The position numbers and the translations under genes were made by a program. The notes below the pieces were generated by a model. It searched no databases. It had not been told where the DNA came from and worked only from the letters and a program-made list of their open reading frames with translations. From contig NZ_SMFP01000008.1 of the NCBI RefSeq assembly GCF_004348975.1, forward strand, positions 144,080 through 208,079: 64,000 nt of DNA, read 5' to 3'. This DNA comes from Antarcticimicrobium sediminis (lineage in GTDB: Bacteria > Pseudomonadota > Alphaproteobacteria > Rhodobacterales > Rhodobacteraceae). Of the stretch, positions 1-9,601 are shown piece after piece (position 1 is the first letter of the stretch; the number at the start of each line of letters is the position of its first letter).

Positions 1-702
1 GCGCTCCAGCAGCCCCTCGGGCTGTGGCAGGGCGGCGATATCGACGAACCCGTCGCGCAGGGCTTCGGCGCGCACGGTCGCGTCGGGGATCACGATGATT
101 TCAATGCTGTCGGCCCAGCCGGCCTGACCTTGCTTGTAATGGTCCGCGACCTTGCTGGCGCGGAAATGGCGGCTGTCGCGGGCGCTGTCGGGGCGATAGG
201 CACCGGTGCCCATGGCCTCACCGGGCGTCCTGTCGATCCGGCCCGCCGCGGCGATCACACGTTCGGGGGCCGCCAGATGATAGGGCAGATCGGGGTCGCC
301 GGTGGCCAGTTCCAACAACAGCGTGCGGGGGCGTTCGGCCTCCACCCGGATCAGGCCGGGAACCTCCCACGCCCGGACCGAGGCCAGCGCATCAGTGATG
401 CCAAGCGCTGTGCCGTCATGAAACACCACCCCGTCGCGCAGCTCGAATCGCCACTGGCGTGCATCGGCGCTGCCGGTCCAACCTGTCGCCAGCTCCGGGC
501 GCAGCACCCCGTCGGGGCCGATCTCGGTCAAGCCGTCGAACACGGCGCCGCGGGCCACCTGCTCAAGGCTGCCGTCGCGCGGCACCGCTAGCCGCAGCCG
601 TCCACCCGGACGCGGCGCGGCATCCAGCGAGACGCCGGTCGCCGCCAGCAGTGCCGCCGCGGCACCCGAGGTAAACAGCGCGCGTCGGTCCAACCGGGTC
701 AT
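1..702 (-). CDS. ABC transporter substrate-binding protein, oligopeptide/nickel type (family 5), 3' end outside window
   Basis: Reading leftwards from an ATG at 702, 234 codons stay open to the window edge, so the C-terminus is missing. The N-terminus (MTRLDRRALFTSGAAAALLA...) has twin arginines at residues 6-7 followed by an Ala/Leu-rich stretch, consistent with a Tat-type export signal. The mature part shows features usual for periplasmic family-5 binding proteins: GGRLRLAVPRDG near the start, then VFDGLTEIGPDG and the block WRFELRDGVVFHDGTALGITDAL. Such proteins deliver peptides, nickel or similar ligands to a membrane ABC importer; the ligand here cannot be told. The ATG overlaps the pip stop codon (ATGA at 699-702), so pip and this gene are probably one translationally coupled transcript, with importer subunits likely beyond the left edge. 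Confidence 0.85.
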   Translation of the reverse strand, partial: MTRLDRRALFTSGAAAALLAATGVSLDAAPRPGGRLRLAVPRDGSLEQVARGAVFDGLTEIGPDGVLRPELATGWTGSADARQWRFELRDGVVFHDGTALGITDALASVRAWEVPGLIRVEAERPRTLLLELATGDPDLPYHLAAPERVIAAAGRIDRTPGEAMGTGAYRPDSARDSRHFRASKVADHYKQGQAGWADSIEIIVIPDATVRAEALRDGFVDIAALPQPEGLLER

Positions 703-1676
703 GCCGCAGCCTTTGCGATGTGGTTCATCACCCGCACCAGTTCGGCGGTGATTCCCGGTTCGGACAGCGCATGGCCCGCATTGCGCACCATCGTCAGCTC
801 TGCCATCGGCCAGAGTTCGCTCAGCTTCCACGCGGCGCTGGGGGGGCAGATCATGTCATAGCGGCCTTGGACGATCACGCCGGGAATGTGCGAAATCCGG
901 CCCATATTGGCCAGAATCTGCCCGTCGAATTCCAGAAAGCCGGCATTGACGAAATAATGATTCTCCAACCGGGCAAAGGCGTGGGCGTAATGGCCGGGGC
1001 TTTCGCCCGAATGGCCGTTGGACAGGATCGAGGCCAGCGCATTTTCCCAAGCCGACCAAGCGCGGGCATATTTCGTCTCTTCCGCCAGATCCCCGGAAAA
1101 CAGCCGTTTGTTGTACGCTTTGATCAGGTCACCGCGTTCGTTCTCTGGGATCGGCGCCACGAAGCGCGCCCATGTTTCCGGCCAGAACCGACCGGCGCCG
1201 CCGCCATAGAACCAGTCCAGCTCGGCCTGGGTCATCAGGAACACGCCGCGCAGCACCAGTTGTGTCACCCGGTCGGGATGGGTCTGGGCATAGATCAACG
1301 CCAGCGTCGCGCCCCAGCTTCCGCCAAAGACGATCCAGTCGTCGATTCCCAACAGCCGCCGGATCCGCTCGATATCGGCGACCAGATGCCAAGTGGTATT
1401 GTCGGTGACCGAGGCATGCGGTTGCGAGCGTCCGCAGCCGCGCTGATCAAACAGCACCACGCGATAGATGTTTGGGTCGAAAAAACGCCGCATGATCGGG
1501 CTGCTGCCGCCGCCCGGACCGCCATGCAGCACCACGACGGGGATGCCCTGAGGGTTGCCGCATTGCTCGACATAGATGCTGTGACCCTGCCCGACGTCGA
1601 CCATTCGCCGGTCGAATGGTTCGAAGGGCGGATGAAGATATTGCACCGCGCGCTTTTGATCGGGGGACTTGTCCAT
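699..1676 (-). CDS. pip: Proline iminopeptidase (alpha/beta hydrolase, S33 family)
   Basis: A 325-residue cytoplasmic serine peptidase of normal length for the family, which releases N-terminal proline from peptides. Visible signatures are the oxyanion-hole motif HGGPGGG (residues 51-57), VVLFDQRGCGRS, the nucleophile elbow GGSWG (Ser120), the acid in QGRYDMICP (Asp274) and the histidine in NAGHALSEP (His302). The frame stays open further upstream, but the ATG at 1676 is chosen because family similarity begins around there and it leaves room for the divergent ubiG promoter. The stop overlaps the start of a periplasmic peptide-type binding protein (ATGA), which suggests a peptide uptake and digestion operon. 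Confidence 0.93.
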   Translation of the reverse strand: MDKSPDQKRAVQYLHPPFEPFDRRMVDVGQGHSIYVEQCGNPQGIPVVVLHGGPGGGSSPIMRRFFDPNIYRVVLFDQRGCGRSQPHASVTDNTTWHLVADIERIRRLLGIDDWIVFGGSWGATLALIYAQTHPDRVTQLVLRGVFLMTQAELDWFYGGGAGRFWPETWARFVAPIPENERGDLIKAYNKRLFSGDLAEETKYARAWSAWENALASILSNGHSGESPGHYAHAFARLENHYFVNAGFLEFDGQILANMGRISHIPGVIVQGRYDMICPPSAAWKLSELWPMAELTMVRNAGHALSEPGITAELVRVMNHIAKAAA

Positions 1677-1712
1677 TACTGACCTATATAACCTCTCAGG
1701 ATAAAAGAGCGA
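1677..1712. promoter_or_regulatory. Divergent pip/ubiG promoter gap
   Basis: Only 36 bp separate the two outward-reading genes. The gap holds CTATATAA at about 1684-1691, a plausible -10-like element, and AGGATAAAAGAG just before the ubiG start as ribosome-binding sequence. At least one of the promoters must extend into a neighbouring coding region. No experimental start site is available. Confidence 0.35.
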
Positions 1713-2471
1713 ATGGTGAACGGAATGCAAGTGTCTCAAACCACGGTTGACCCCTCGGAAATCGCAAAATTCGAGGCGATGGCCGCCGAATGGTGGGATC
1801 CCTCGGGCAAGTTCAAGCCTTTGCACATGCTCAATCCTTGTCGGCTGGACTATATAACCGGCCAGATCGCCGCCGAATTCGACCGCGACCTGTCAGCGCA
1901 ACGGCCCTTTGCCGGGCTGCGGCTGCTGGATATAGGCTGTGGTGGCGGGTTGCTGTCCGAACCGATGGCGCGGCTCGGGGCCGAGGTGGTGGGGGCGGAT
2001 GCCGCCGGGGGCAACCTGCCGGTCGCCCGCATCCATGCCGAACAGTCGGGGCTGGAGATCGATTATCGCCATACCACGGCCGAGGCGCTGGCCGAGGCGG
2101 GCGAACAGTTCGACGTGGTGCTGAACATGGAGGTGGTCGAACATGTGGCCGACCCGCTGTCCTATCTCACCGCCTGCCGCCAGCTTCTTAAGCCGGGCGG
2201 GCTGCACATCTGTTCGACCATCAACCGCAATCCGAAATCCTTTGCCGTCGCCATTCTGGGGGCCGAGGTGGTGATGCGCTGGCTGCCGCGTGGCACCCAT
2301 GAGTGGTCGAAATTCATAACCCCGGACGAGCTGATCGAATTGCTGAAAAACTCTGGCGTCACGCCGGTGGATCGCAAGGGGTTCGTGTTCAACCCGGTCA
2401 GCTGGCGCTGGAGCCTGTCCGACCGCGATCTGAGCGTGAACTACGTCACCGCCAGTATAAAGCAGGGCTGA
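1713..2471 (+). CDS. ubiG: Ubiquinone biosynthesis O-methyltransferase UbiG
   Basis: A 252-residue class I SAM methyltransferase carrying out both O-methylations in ubiquinone synthesis. UbiG hallmarks are [11 protein letters not shown] near the N-terminus, [12 protein letters not shown], the SAM-binding glycine loop [30 protein letters not shown] and [10 protein letters not shown]. Two starts four codons apart are possible: ATG at 1713 (AGGA and AAGAG upstream) and ATG at 1725 ([10 protein letters not shown]..., GGTGAACGGA upstream); the shorter form fits the family about equally well. Divergent from pip. ubiE and ubiB, for other steps of the same pathway, lie at 58.8-61.1 kb. Confidence 0.95.
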   Translation: MVNGMQVSQTTVDPSEIAKFEAMAAEWWDPSGKFKPLHMLNPCRLDYITGQIAAEFDRDLSAQRPFAGLRLLDIGCGGGLLSEPMARLGAEVVGADAAGGNLPVARIHAEQSGLEIDYRHTTAEALAEAGEQFDVVLNMEVVEHVADPLSYLTACRQLLKPGGLHICSTINRNPKSFAVAILGAEVVMRWLPRGTHEWSKFITPDELIELLKNSGVTPVDRKGFVFNPVSWRWSLSDRDLSVNYVTASIKQG

Positions 2472-2563
2472 CGAAACGGCGGCGGCCCGGGTCCTCGGGG
2501 GTGATGGACAGGTGCCGCGCGCGCGCCTAGGCTACCGCTGATACCAGCAACCGGAGAGCCATA

Positions 2564-3169
2564 ATGAAACTGATCATGTCCCCTGCTTCGCCCTTTGTCC
2601 GCAAGGTGGCGGTGCTGATTCTGGAAACCGGCCAGCAGGGCGATATCGAGCAGGTGGAGGTGGCCACCACACCGGTCAACACCGCCGAGGCGGTCTGGGC
2701 CGCCAACCCGCTGGGCAAGATCCCGGCGCTGGTGCTGGAGGATGGCCGTGCTCTGTATGACAGCCGCGTGATCACCCGGTTTCTCGACGACCGCGTCAAA
2801 GCCGGGCTCTATCCCGAAGATCGGCTGTGGGATGTGCTGACGCTGGAGGCCACGGCGGATGGCATTCTCGAAGCGGCGGTGCTGATGGTCTATGAGGGCC
2901 GGGTGCGCCCGCCGGAATTGCGCTCTGACCTCTGGGTCGAGGCGCAGTGGACCAAGGCGATGACGGCGCTCAAGGCGGTGAACGACCGCTGGCTGGCGCA
3001 GTTGGAGGGACCGCTCGATATTGCGCAGATCGCTATGGGCTGCGCGCTGGGCTATCTCGACTTTCGCCATTCCGACCGCGATTGGCGCAAAGGCAACGCT
3101 GCGCTGGCCGAGTGGTACGCCCGGTTTGAAGCGCGCCCTGCCATGGTGGCGACGCGTCCCCCCGTCTGA
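2564..3169 (+). CDS. Glutathione S-transferase family protein
   Basis: A 201-residue soluble protein with the two-domain GST layout. The N-terminal thioredoxin-like half (about 1-80) starts MKLIMSPASPFVRKV, where the Ser-Pro-Phe segment takes the usual catalytic/glutathione-activating position. It has the cis-proline motif NPLGKIPALVLEDG and the glutathione-contacting DSRVITRFLDD. The C-terminal half (about 85-201) is helical and includes DIAQIAMGCALGYLDFR, typical of the all-alpha domain. A GGAG-like site precedes the ATG. The substrate is not predictable; bacterial enzymes of this type usually act in detoxification. The stop codon lies in an 11-bp tandem repeat described separately. Confidence 0.88.
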   Translation: MKLIMSPASPFVRKVAVLILETGQQGDIEQVEVATTPVNTAEAVWAANPLGKIPALVLEDGRALYDSRVITRFLDDRVKAGLYPEDRLWDVLTLEATADGILEAAVLMVYEGRVRPPELRSDLWVEAQWTKAMTALKAVNDRWLAQLEGPLDIAQIAMGCALGYLDFRHSDRDWRKGNAALAEWYARFEARPAMVATRPPV

Positions 3170-3196
3170 GTCGCGTCTGAGTCGCACCTGAGTCGT
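3164..3196. repeat. Three 11-bp tandem repeats across the GST stop codon
   Basis: Units are GTCTGAGTCGC (3164-3174), GTCTGAGTCGC (3175-3185) and ACCTGAGTCGT (3186-3196). Each contains TGA. Because 11 is not a multiple of three, the three TGAs (3167, 3178, 3189) fall in the three different forward frames. Confidence 0.85.
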
Positions 3197-3283
3197 GCGG
3201 GGGGTCTTGGTCGGGGTTTGACACAGGTCATGTTCCGCCCCCGGCTGTCGGGGCGAGGATAGCAAGACAAGGGGAGATCGCCG

Positions 3284-5734
3284 ATGTCTGAGAAAGCGCA
3301 AACCGAACACGGCCAGCTGGTCGGCGTCGAAAAGCTGCGGTCGTCCTGCGATCCCGCCAGCCTCGGCTTTGCCACCACGGCAGAGCTGGAGCCGCTCGAC
3401 GGGCTGATCGGGCAGGACCGGGCGATGGAGGCGATCCGCCTTGCCGCGGGCATGCGCGCCAGCGATTTCAACCTGTTCGTGCAGGGGCCGCCGGGGATGG
3501 GGCGGCATGATTCGGTGACGACCTATCTTCGCGAACATGCCGCCACTTTGGCGGAGCCCGACGACTGGGCCTACGTCAACAACTTCGACGCACCGCACAA
3601 GCCCTGCGCGCTGCGCCTGCCGCCGGGGGTCGCGCGCAAGCTGGCGTTGGAAATGCAGGACGTGGTGGATGATCTGGCGATCGACATCGCGGCACTGTTC
3701 GAATCCGACGATTATCAGGCCGCCAGCCGCGTCATAAACGAGGAATTCGGCGAACAGCAGGAACACACGATGGCGGCCTTTGCGGAAAAGGCCAAGTCCG
3801 AAGATGTGGCGATGATGCGCACGCCGATGGGCATCATGCTGACCGCGATCAAGGATGGCGAGGTGGTCAAGACCGACCGGTTCGATGCGCTGCCGGAGGA
3901 CGAACGCAAAACGATCGAGGAAAAGATCAACCGGTTGCAAGTCGAGCTTTCGGAAATCCTGCGCAACGCCCCCAAGCTTGACCGCGAACGCCGCCGCCGG
4001 ATCGAGGCGCTGAATGCCGGGATGGTGGGCGAAGTGGTGTCGTCGCGCCTGCGCGAGGCGCGCGACGCCTTTGCCGATATCGAGGTGGTGCAGGCCTATC
4101 TGGCCACGGTCGAGGAGGACATGATCGGCAATGCCGAGATGTTCCTTGCTGTGACCCAGCAACAGCCCGACGGGCCGTTCCCCGAATCAGTGCACAAGGC
4201 GCACAGCAATCCGGCGTTCCAGCGTTATATGGTAAACGTCATGGTCACCCGCGAGGGGGACGCGCCGCGCGGCGCACCGCTGGAGACCGAGGATCTGCCC
4301 ACGCTCGACCGACTGGCGGGCAGGATCGAGCATGTCTCGCAGATGGGCGCGCTGATGACCGATTTCACCATGATAAAGCCCGGTGCGCTGCATCGTGCCA
4401 ATGGGGGTTATCTGATTTTGGACGCGCGCCGCCTGCTGTCCGAGCCGATGGCATGGCCGACGCTGAAGCAATGTCTGCAAAGCGAATCGATTCCCATCAC
4501 CTCGCTGGGGGAACGGCTCAGCCTGATCTCCACCACCTCGCTGGAGCCGGACCCGATTCCGATGAACGTGCGCGTCGTGCTGATCGGGGATCGGATGCTT
4601 TATGCGATGCTGATCACGCTGGACCCGGATTTCGGCGAACTGTTCAAGCTGCAGGCCGATTTCGAGGAAAGCATCGCGCGCAGCGATGATACTCAGGCGC
4701 TGTTTGCCCGGGTGATCGGGACGCGCGCCGCTAGGAACGGGTTGCGCCCGGTCTCGGCCGGGGGGGTGGCGCGGCTGATGGACGAGGCGGTGCGACGGGC
4801 CGAGGACGCCAGCAAGCTCAGCCTGCATCTGGGCGCGCTGGCGGATCTGCTGCGCGAGGCCGACCATTATGCCGGTGAGGGCGCGCGGGACATCGTCATC
4901 GCCGAGGATGTGGAGCACGCGGTGCAGCAGGCCGACCGTCGCGCCTCGCGGATCAAGGACCGGATGCGCGAGATGGTGCGCCGCAAGACCCTCCTGATCG
5001 ACACTTCGGGCGAGGCGGTTGGTCAGGTCAACGGGCTGTCGGTGATCGGGCTGGGCGGATACCTGTTCGGGCGACCGGCGCGAATCACCGCCCGCACCCG
5101 TATGGGCAGCGGCAAGCTGATCGACATCGAACGCGAGGTCGAGCTGGGCGGGCCGCTACATTCCAAGGGGGTGTTGATCCTGTCGGGCTACCTGAGTTCG
5201 ACCTATGCGCTCGACGTGCCGTTTTCGTTGCAGGCCAGTCTGGTGTTCGAACAAAGCTATGGCGGCGTCGACGGCGACAGCGCCTCGGCGGCGGAACTGT
5301 TCGCGCTGATTTCCTCGCTGTCGGGCGTGCCGATCCATCAGGGCTTTGGCGTGACCGGATCGGTCAACCAGAATGGCCAGATTCAGGCCATTGGCGGGGT
5401 CAACGAAAAGATCGAGGGCTTTTTTGAAACCTGCCTTGATCAGGGGCTGACCGGCGATCAGGGGGTGATGATTCCTGCGGCGAATGTCGATCATCTGATG
5501 TTGCGTCAGGATGTGGTCGAGGCGGTGCGCGACGGCCAGTTCCGGGTGATTGCCATTTCAACCATAGACGAGGGGCTGGGGGTGCTGACCGGACGCGATC
5601 CGGGCGCACGGGGGCCGGACGGGGGCTTTCCGCCCGACACGGTCAACGGGCTGGCCGAGGCCCGGTTGCGTGGCTTTGCCGAGCAGCGGTTGAAATTCAG
5701 CCAATCCGCCAAGCCGACGGGGCAGGGGGGCTGA
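3284..5734 (+). CDS. Lon-like ATP-dependent protease (AAA_32/Lon C-terminal family)
   Basis: An 816-residue protein with an AAA-type N-terminal part and a Lon proteolytic C-terminal part, lacking the LAN substrate-binding domain of classical Lon. The catalytic dyad is clear: Ser666 in VDGDSASAAEL and Lys709 in GGVNEKIEGF, 43 residues apart as in canonical Lon. The nucleotide-binding loop is QGPPGMGRHDS (about 67-77), with Arg where classical Walker A has Lys, so ATPase activity cannot be assumed. A central charged helical stretch (about 180-260) probably forms a coiled coil. Two bases separate its stop from the next ATG, so the two proteins are coupled. Likely a cytoplasmic quality-control or regulatory protease; substrates unknown. 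Confidence 0.88.
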   Translation: MSEKAQTEHGQLVGVEKLRSSCDPASLGFATTAELEPLDGLIGQDRAMEAIRLAAGMRASDFNLFVQGPPGMGRHDSVTTYLREHAATLAEPDDWAYVNNFDAPHKPCALRLPPGVARKLALEMQDVVDDLAIDIAALFESDDYQAASRVINEEFGEQQEHTMAAFAEKAKSEDVAMMRTPMGIMLTAIKDGEVVKTDRFDALPEDERKTIEEKINRLQVELSEILRNAPKLDRERRRRIEALNAGMVGEVVSSRLREARDAFADIEVVQAYLATVEEDMIGNAEMFLAVTQQQPDGPFPESVHKAHSNPAFQRYMVNVMVTREGDAPRGAPLETEDLPTLDRLAGRIEHVSQMGALMTDFTMIKPGALHRANGGYLILDARRLLSEPMAWPTLKQCLQSESIPITSLGERLSLISTTSLEPDPIPMNVRVVLIGDRMLYAMLITLDPDFGELFKLQADFEESIARSDDTQALFARVIGTRAARNGLRPVSAGGVARLMDEAVRRAEDASKLSLHLGALADLLREADHYAGEGARDIVIAEDVEHAVQQADRRASRIKDRMREMVRRKTLLIDTSGEAVGQVNGLSVIGLGGYLFGRPARITARTRMGSGKLIDIEREVELGGPLHSKGVLILSGYLSSTYALDVPFSLQASLVFEQSYGGVDGDSASAAELFALISSLSGVPIHQGFGVTGSVNQNGQIQAIGGVNEKIEGFFETCLDQGLTGDQGVMIPAANVDHLMLRQDVVEAVRDGQFRVIAISTIDEGLGVLTGRDPGARGPDGGFPPDTVNGLAEARLRGFAEQRLKFSQSAKPTGQGG

Positions 5735-5736
5735 TC

Positions 5737-6474
5737 ATGGCGGCGCCGGGCCCGGGTCATAAACGCATTCTGGTGGGGGCAGGCAGTTTCGCCGACGCCC
5801 GCGCCGCGCTGGCGATCCTCGATCTGTTGTCCGGCGTCGGCATCACCGATATCGGCGGGCTGTTCCTTGAGGATCGCGAGGTGATGGAGGCCGCCACCCC
5901 ACGGACGAGCGCGTTGGTCAGCCCGCGCGGGGCAATCGGCACCGCCCCGTCGCGTCAGGTTCTGCGCCTGATGTGGCGCAGCGATGCCCGTGCCTTTCGC
6001 GACCGACTGATCCAACTCGCCGCACGCCGCGCCCTGCGCTGGAGCTTTGAGCGCGCGCCGGGGGAACCGGTTGCCGGGCTTTGCAATGTTGCCCATAGCT
6101 GGGACTGGCTGTTGATCGGCCATCTGCCCTCGGGCGCGCATGCGGGCCGGGTGGTCGGCGTCTTTCACGGTGCCGCTGCGGGCGGCGACGGTGTCGGGGA
6201 GTTGACCGAAGGCTTGGCGCGATCGCTGGGCACCGGGGCCGAGTTGATCGCGGATACCCTGCCCGAGGCCGACATTCTGGCGCGGCTAGAACGGGTCCAT
6301 GCCGCTGCGGTAGTGATCGACGCCGGTGCCGGGCCATTTCGCACCGCCGCGCAGATCCGCGCGCTGCTGGCCGCCGCGCGCTGCCCGATCCTTGTTCTGG
6401 GGGCCGCGGGCATCCCCAGCCTGGTCGAATACAGCACGCAGATTCCCCAACCACCGCCGGGGCAGGCGGGCTAG
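5737..6474 (+). CDS. Uncharacterised protein, possibly universal-stress-protein-like, coupled to the Lon-like protease
   Basis: A 245-residue protein with no named family I can assign with confidence. It opens with a beta-strand/loop KRILVGAGSFADARAALAIL, has WDWLLIGHLPSG near residue 125, and a second alpha/beta segment AAAVVIDAGAGPF...CPILVLGAA near 195-225. This repeated strand-helix pattern resembles a tandem universal stress protein fold, but the ATP-binding G-x2-G-x9-G(S/T) motif is not clear. No signal peptide or membrane segment. Its ATG sits two bases after the protease stop, implying translational coupling and possibly an adaptor or co-regulated stress role. Function is inference only. 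Confidence 0.7.
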   Translation: MAAPGPGHKRILVGAGSFADARAALAILDLLSGVGITDIGGLFLEDREVMEAATPRTSALVSPRGAIGTAPSRQVLRLMWRSDARAFRDRLIQLAARRALRWSFERAPGEPVAGLCNVAHSWDWLLIGHLPSGAHAGRVVGVFHGAAAGGDGVGELTEGLARSLGTGAELIADTLPEADILARLERVHAAAVVIDAGAGPFRTAAQIRALLAAARCPILVLGAAGIPSLVEYSTQIPQPPPGQAG

Positions 6475-6731
6475 TTTTCCGGCGTGTTCGGGGCTCATTC
6501 GGGGGCCCGAGACCTGATGCGCCGGGCCGGGATGCTGCCAATGCGGTGCCAATGGTGTGACCAAACTGCGTCAAACGGCCACGTATGCGACTTCTTGAAC
6601 CGCCAAACACGCTGGACGAACCGGTTTCACAGCGTTAGATACCCGCGGTGAGACACCGTCCTTAAGCATGGGTATGCAGCGGTGTACGCGCATATTTGCC
6701 CCTTGCGGGCGCAGGAATCGGAGAAAACCTC

Positions 6732-7292
6732 GTGTCCCACGCAGAAGACCACGAAGGCACCCGGAGGGATTTCCTCTATTACGCCACTGCAGGCGCTGGT
6801 GCCGTGACCGCCGGGGCTGCCATCTGGCCGCTGGTCAACCAAATGAACCCTTCAGCTGATGTGCAGGCGATGTCGTCGATCCGCGTCGATGTGAGCGGCG
6901 TCGAGACCGGCACCCAGATCAGCGTGAAATTCCTTGGCAAGCCGGTGTTTATTCGCCGCCGCACCGAGGAAGAGATCGCGCAAGGCCGCGAAGTGGCGCT
7001 GGCCGATCTGGTCGATCCGCTGTCTGAAAACCCGAACAAGCCGGGCACCGATGCCTCGGACCAGAACCGCACCCTCGACGAGGCGGGCGAATGGCTGGTG
7101 ATGATGGGGGTCTGCACCCATCTGGGCTGTGTGCCGCTGGGCGATAACTCGGGCGACTTCAATGGCTGGTTCTGCCCCTGCCACGGCTCGCACTACGACA
7201 CTGCGGGGCGTATCCGCAAAGGGCCGGCGCCGCAAAACCTGCATATACCGATGACCGAGTTCGTCGACGACACCACGATTAAGCTGGGTTAA
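6732..7292 (+). CDS. petA: Ubiquinol-cytochrome c reductase iron-sulfur (Rieske) subunit
   Basis: A 186-residue Rieske protein of the cytochrome bc1 complex, which moves electrons from ubiquinol to cytochrome c1. I choose the GTG at 6732 ([20 protein letters not shown]) because GGAGAAA lies just upstream and it matches the usual family start; an in-frame ATG at 6696 gives an unlikely 12-residue extension. The twin-arginine pair at 11-12 and the hydrophobic helix to about residue 35 form the uncleaved Tat anchor. Cluster ligands are in CTHLGC (Cys128, His130) and CPCHGSH (Cys148, His151), with Cys133 and Cys150 as the disulfide. First gene of petABC; 12 bp to petB. Confidence 0.97.
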   Translation: MSHAEDHEGTRRDFLYYATAGAGAVTAGAAIWPLVNQMNPSADVQAMSSIRVDVSGVETGTQISVKFLGKPVFIRRRTEEEIAQGREVALADLVDPLSENPNKPGTDASDQNRTLDEAGEWLVMMGVCTHLGCVPLGDNSGDFNGWFCPCHGSHYDTAGRIRKGPAPQNLHIPMTEFVDDTTIKLG

Positions 7293-7304
7293 GGGAACGC
7301 AAAT

Positions 7305-8648
7305 ATGTCCGGAATTCCGCACGACCATTACGAGCCCAAGACCAAAGGCGAAAAGTGGCTGGACAGCCGCCTGCCGATCGTCGGGCTGCTTTACAACACC
7401 ATCATGATCCCGACCCCGAAAAACCTGAACTGGTGGTGGATCTGGGGCATCGTTCTGGCATTCTGCCTGGTGCTGCAAATTGTCACCGGCATCGTTCTGG
7501 TGATGCACTACACCCCGCACGTGGACATGGCCTTTGCCAGTGTCGAGCATATCATGCGCGACGTGAATGGCGGCCACATGCTGCGGTATCTGCATGCCAA
7601 CGGCGCGTCGCTGTTCTTTGTTGCCGTCTATATCCACCTGTTCCGCGGCCTGTTCTACGGCTCGTACAAAGCCCCGCGTGAGATCACCTGGATCATCGGC
7701 ATGTTGATCTATCTGGCGATGATGGGCACCGCCTTCATGGGTTATGTGCTGCCTTGGGGTCAGATGTCGTTCTGGGGCGCCACCGTGATCACCGGCCTGT
7801 TCGGGGCGATCCCGCTGGTCGGCGAATCGATCCAGACCTGGTTGCTGGGTGGGCCAGCCGTGGACAACGCCACGCTGAACCGCTTCTTCTCGCTGCACTA
7901 TCTCCTGCCCTTTGTGATCGCGGCGCTGGTTGTCGTGCATATCTGGGCCTTCCACACCACCGGCAACAACAACCCCACCGGGGTCGAAGTGCGCCGCGGC
8001 TCGAAGGAAGAGGTCAAGAAAGACACGCTGCCGTTCTGGCCGTATTTCGTGATCAAGGATCTTGTCGGCCTGTCGATCGTGCTGGTGATCTTCTGGGCGG
8101 TCGTGGGCTTCATGCCGAACTATCTGGGCCACCCCGATAACTATATCGAGGCAAACCCGTTGGTGACGCCGTCGCACATCGTGCCGGAATGGTACTTCCT
8201 GCCGTTCTACGCAATCCTGCGGGCCTTCACCTCTGAAGTCTGGGTGGTTCAATTCGCCTCGTTCATCACCGGCGGTATCGTCGACGCCAAGTTCTTTGGT
8301 GTGATCGCGATGTTCGGTGCGATTTTGGCAATGGCGCTGACGCCTTGGCTCGACACCTCTTCGGTGCGGTCCGGGTCCTATCGGCCGATGTTCAAATGGT
8401 GGTTCTATCTGCTGGTCATCGACTTCATCACGCTGATGTGGCTCGGGTCCATGCCGGCAGAGGAACCCTATGCCTCGATCTCCCTGATCGCTTCGGGCTA
8501 TTGGTTCGCCTACTTCCTGGTCATTCTGCCGATCCTCGGCGTGATCGAAAAGCCAAGCGCAATCCCGGCCACGATCGAAGATGATTTCGCGGCTCATTAT
8601 GGCAAGTCGTCGGACGCTTCAGCGCCCGAAGTCACCGCCGCCGAGTAA
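7305..8648 (+). CDS. petB: Cytochrome b of the bc1 complex
   Basis: A 447-residue polytopic membrane protein, slightly longer than mitochondrial cytochrome b as is usual in Rhodobacterales. It carries both b hemes and the Qo and Qi quinol sites. Visible signatures are heme histidines in [29 protein letters not shown] and [10 protein letters not shown], the [18 protein letters not shown] block, and [15 protein letters not shown], the Qo-site PEWY motif. It ends in a charged cytoplasmic tail ([14 protein letters not shown]...). Second gene of petABC; a GGGACC-containing spacer leads to petC 18 bp later. Confidence 0.98.
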   Translation: MSGIPHDHYEPKTKGEKWLDSRLPIVGLLYNTIMIPTPKNLNWWWIWGIVLAFCLVLQIVTGIVLVMHYTPHVDMAFASVEHIMRDVNGGHMLRYLHANGASLFFVAVYIHLFRGLFYGSYKAPREITWIIGMLIYLAMMGTAFMGYVLPWGQMSFWGATVITGLFGAIPLVGESIQTWLLGGPAVDNATLNRFFSLHYLLPFVIAALVVVHIWAFHTTGNNNPTGVEVRRGSKEEVKKDTLPFWPYFVIKDLVGLSIVLVIFWAVVGFMPNYLGHPDNYIEANPLVTPSHIVPEWYFLPFYAILRAFTSEVWVVQFASFITGGIVDAKFFGVIAMFGAILAMALTPWLDTSSVRSGSYRPMFKWWFYLLVIDFITLMWLGSMPAEEPYASISLIASGYWFAYFLVILPILGVIEKPSAIPATIEDDFAAHYGKSSDASAPEVTAAE

Positions 8649-8666
8649 GAAAAGGGACCGACTAAA

Positions 8667-9533
8667 ATGTTCAAGAAACTTGCAATCGGTGCCGCCTTTG
8701 CCTTGGCTCTTGCCCCGGCCGCGTCTATCGCGGCCGGCGCGGGTGGCCACGTCGAAGATTTCGCCTTCTCGTTCGAGGGGCCGTTCGGCAAATACGACCA
8801 GAACCAACTCCAGCGCGGGTTGCAGATCTATACCGAGGTCTGCGCCGCCTGCCATGGGATGAAACAGGTTCCGATCCGGTCGCTGTCTGATGCGGGCGGG
8901 CCGAACCTGCCCGCGGATCAGGTCCGCGCCTATGCGGCGCAGAACTTTGAAGTGTTCGACGCCGAGCTTGACGATTTCCGTCCGGCCAAACCGGTCGACC
9001 ACTTCCCGGCCAATACCTCGGCCGGCGCTCCGGATCTCAGCATGATGGCCAAGGCCCGCGCCGGGTTCCACGGCCCTTACGGCACCGGGATCAACCAGTT
9101 CCTCAGGGGGATCGGCGGGCCGGAGTACATCGCCTCGATCCTGAACGGCTATGCGGACGCCCCGGATTGCGCACCTGAGGATTTCACCGGCTATTACAAC
9201 ACTGTTTTTGCCCCCGGTGGCTATCCTGACGAGTGCAAGATCTATGACGAGCACGGGATCGAGATCGGCCGCAAGGCACCGGGATCGTGGATCGCAATGG
9301 CGCCGCCCCTTTCGGGCGAGGATATCGATTTCGCCGATGGTCACTCGAACGAGCTGCACCATGAGACACAGGACGTCGCAGCGTTCCTGATGTGGGCGGC
9401 AGAGCCCAAGATGATGGCGCGCAAACAAGCTGGCCTTGTTGGCGTATTGTTCCTGACCATCCTGTCGGTTCTGCTTTACCTGACCAACAAGCGGATCTGG
9501 GCCCCGATCAAGGGCAAGCGCAACGACCACTGA
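8667..9533 (+). CDS. petC: Cytochrome c1
   Basis: A 288-residue periplasm-facing heme protein of the bc1 complex. The N-terminus [20 protein letters not shown] is a cleavable Sec signal. The heme c attachment site is CAACH at Cys59-Cys62-His63, and the axial methionine is in [15 protein letters not shown]-terminal transmembrane anchor ([20 protein letters not shown]) is followed by positive residues. Two cysteines in the 160-190 region ([16 protein letters not shown]) could form the disulfide-bearing insertion known in Rhodobacter c1. Last gene of petABC, followed by a strong intrinsic terminator. Confidence 0.97.
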   Translation: MFKKLAIGAAFALALAPAASIAAGAGGHVEDFAFSFEGPFGKYDQNQLQRGLQIYTEVCAACHGMKQVPIRSLSDAGGPNLPADQVRAYAAQNFEVFDAELDDFRPAKPVDHFPANTSAGAPDLSMMAKARAGFHGPYGTGINQFLRGIGGPEYIASILNGYADAPDCAPEDFTGYYNTVFAPGGYPDECKIYDEHGIEIGRKAPGSWIAMAPPLSGEDIDFADGHSNELHHETQDVAAFLMWAAEPKMMARKQAGLVGVLFLTILSVLLYLTNKRIWAPIKGKRNDH

Positions 9534-9562
9534 TCAGGGTCGCTACGACGCACACGGTTTGA

Positions 9563-9588
9563 ACCCCTGCCCATTGGGCGGGGGTTTT
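9563..9588 (+). terminator. Intrinsic terminator of petABC
   Basis: A 10-bp stem (ACCCCTGCCC with GGGCGGGGGT, one T-G wobble) around an ATT loop is followed by TTTTC. It lies 30 bp after the petC stop and before the convergent end of the next gene. Confidence 0.85.
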
Positions 9589-9601
9589 CTTTGTCTGGGG
9601 C

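Noticed and set aside
2441-4162. Long minus-strand open frame over the GST and protease genes
   Set aside because: It lies antisense to two clearly coding genes, its translation is rich in His/Arg/Gln without any recognisable motif, and it follows from high GC bias.
6852-8597. Long minus-strand open frame antisense to petA and petB
   Set aside because: The plus strand encodes unmistakable Rieske and cytochrome b proteins. The antisense product has low-complexity His/Asp/Gln composition typical of shadow frames.
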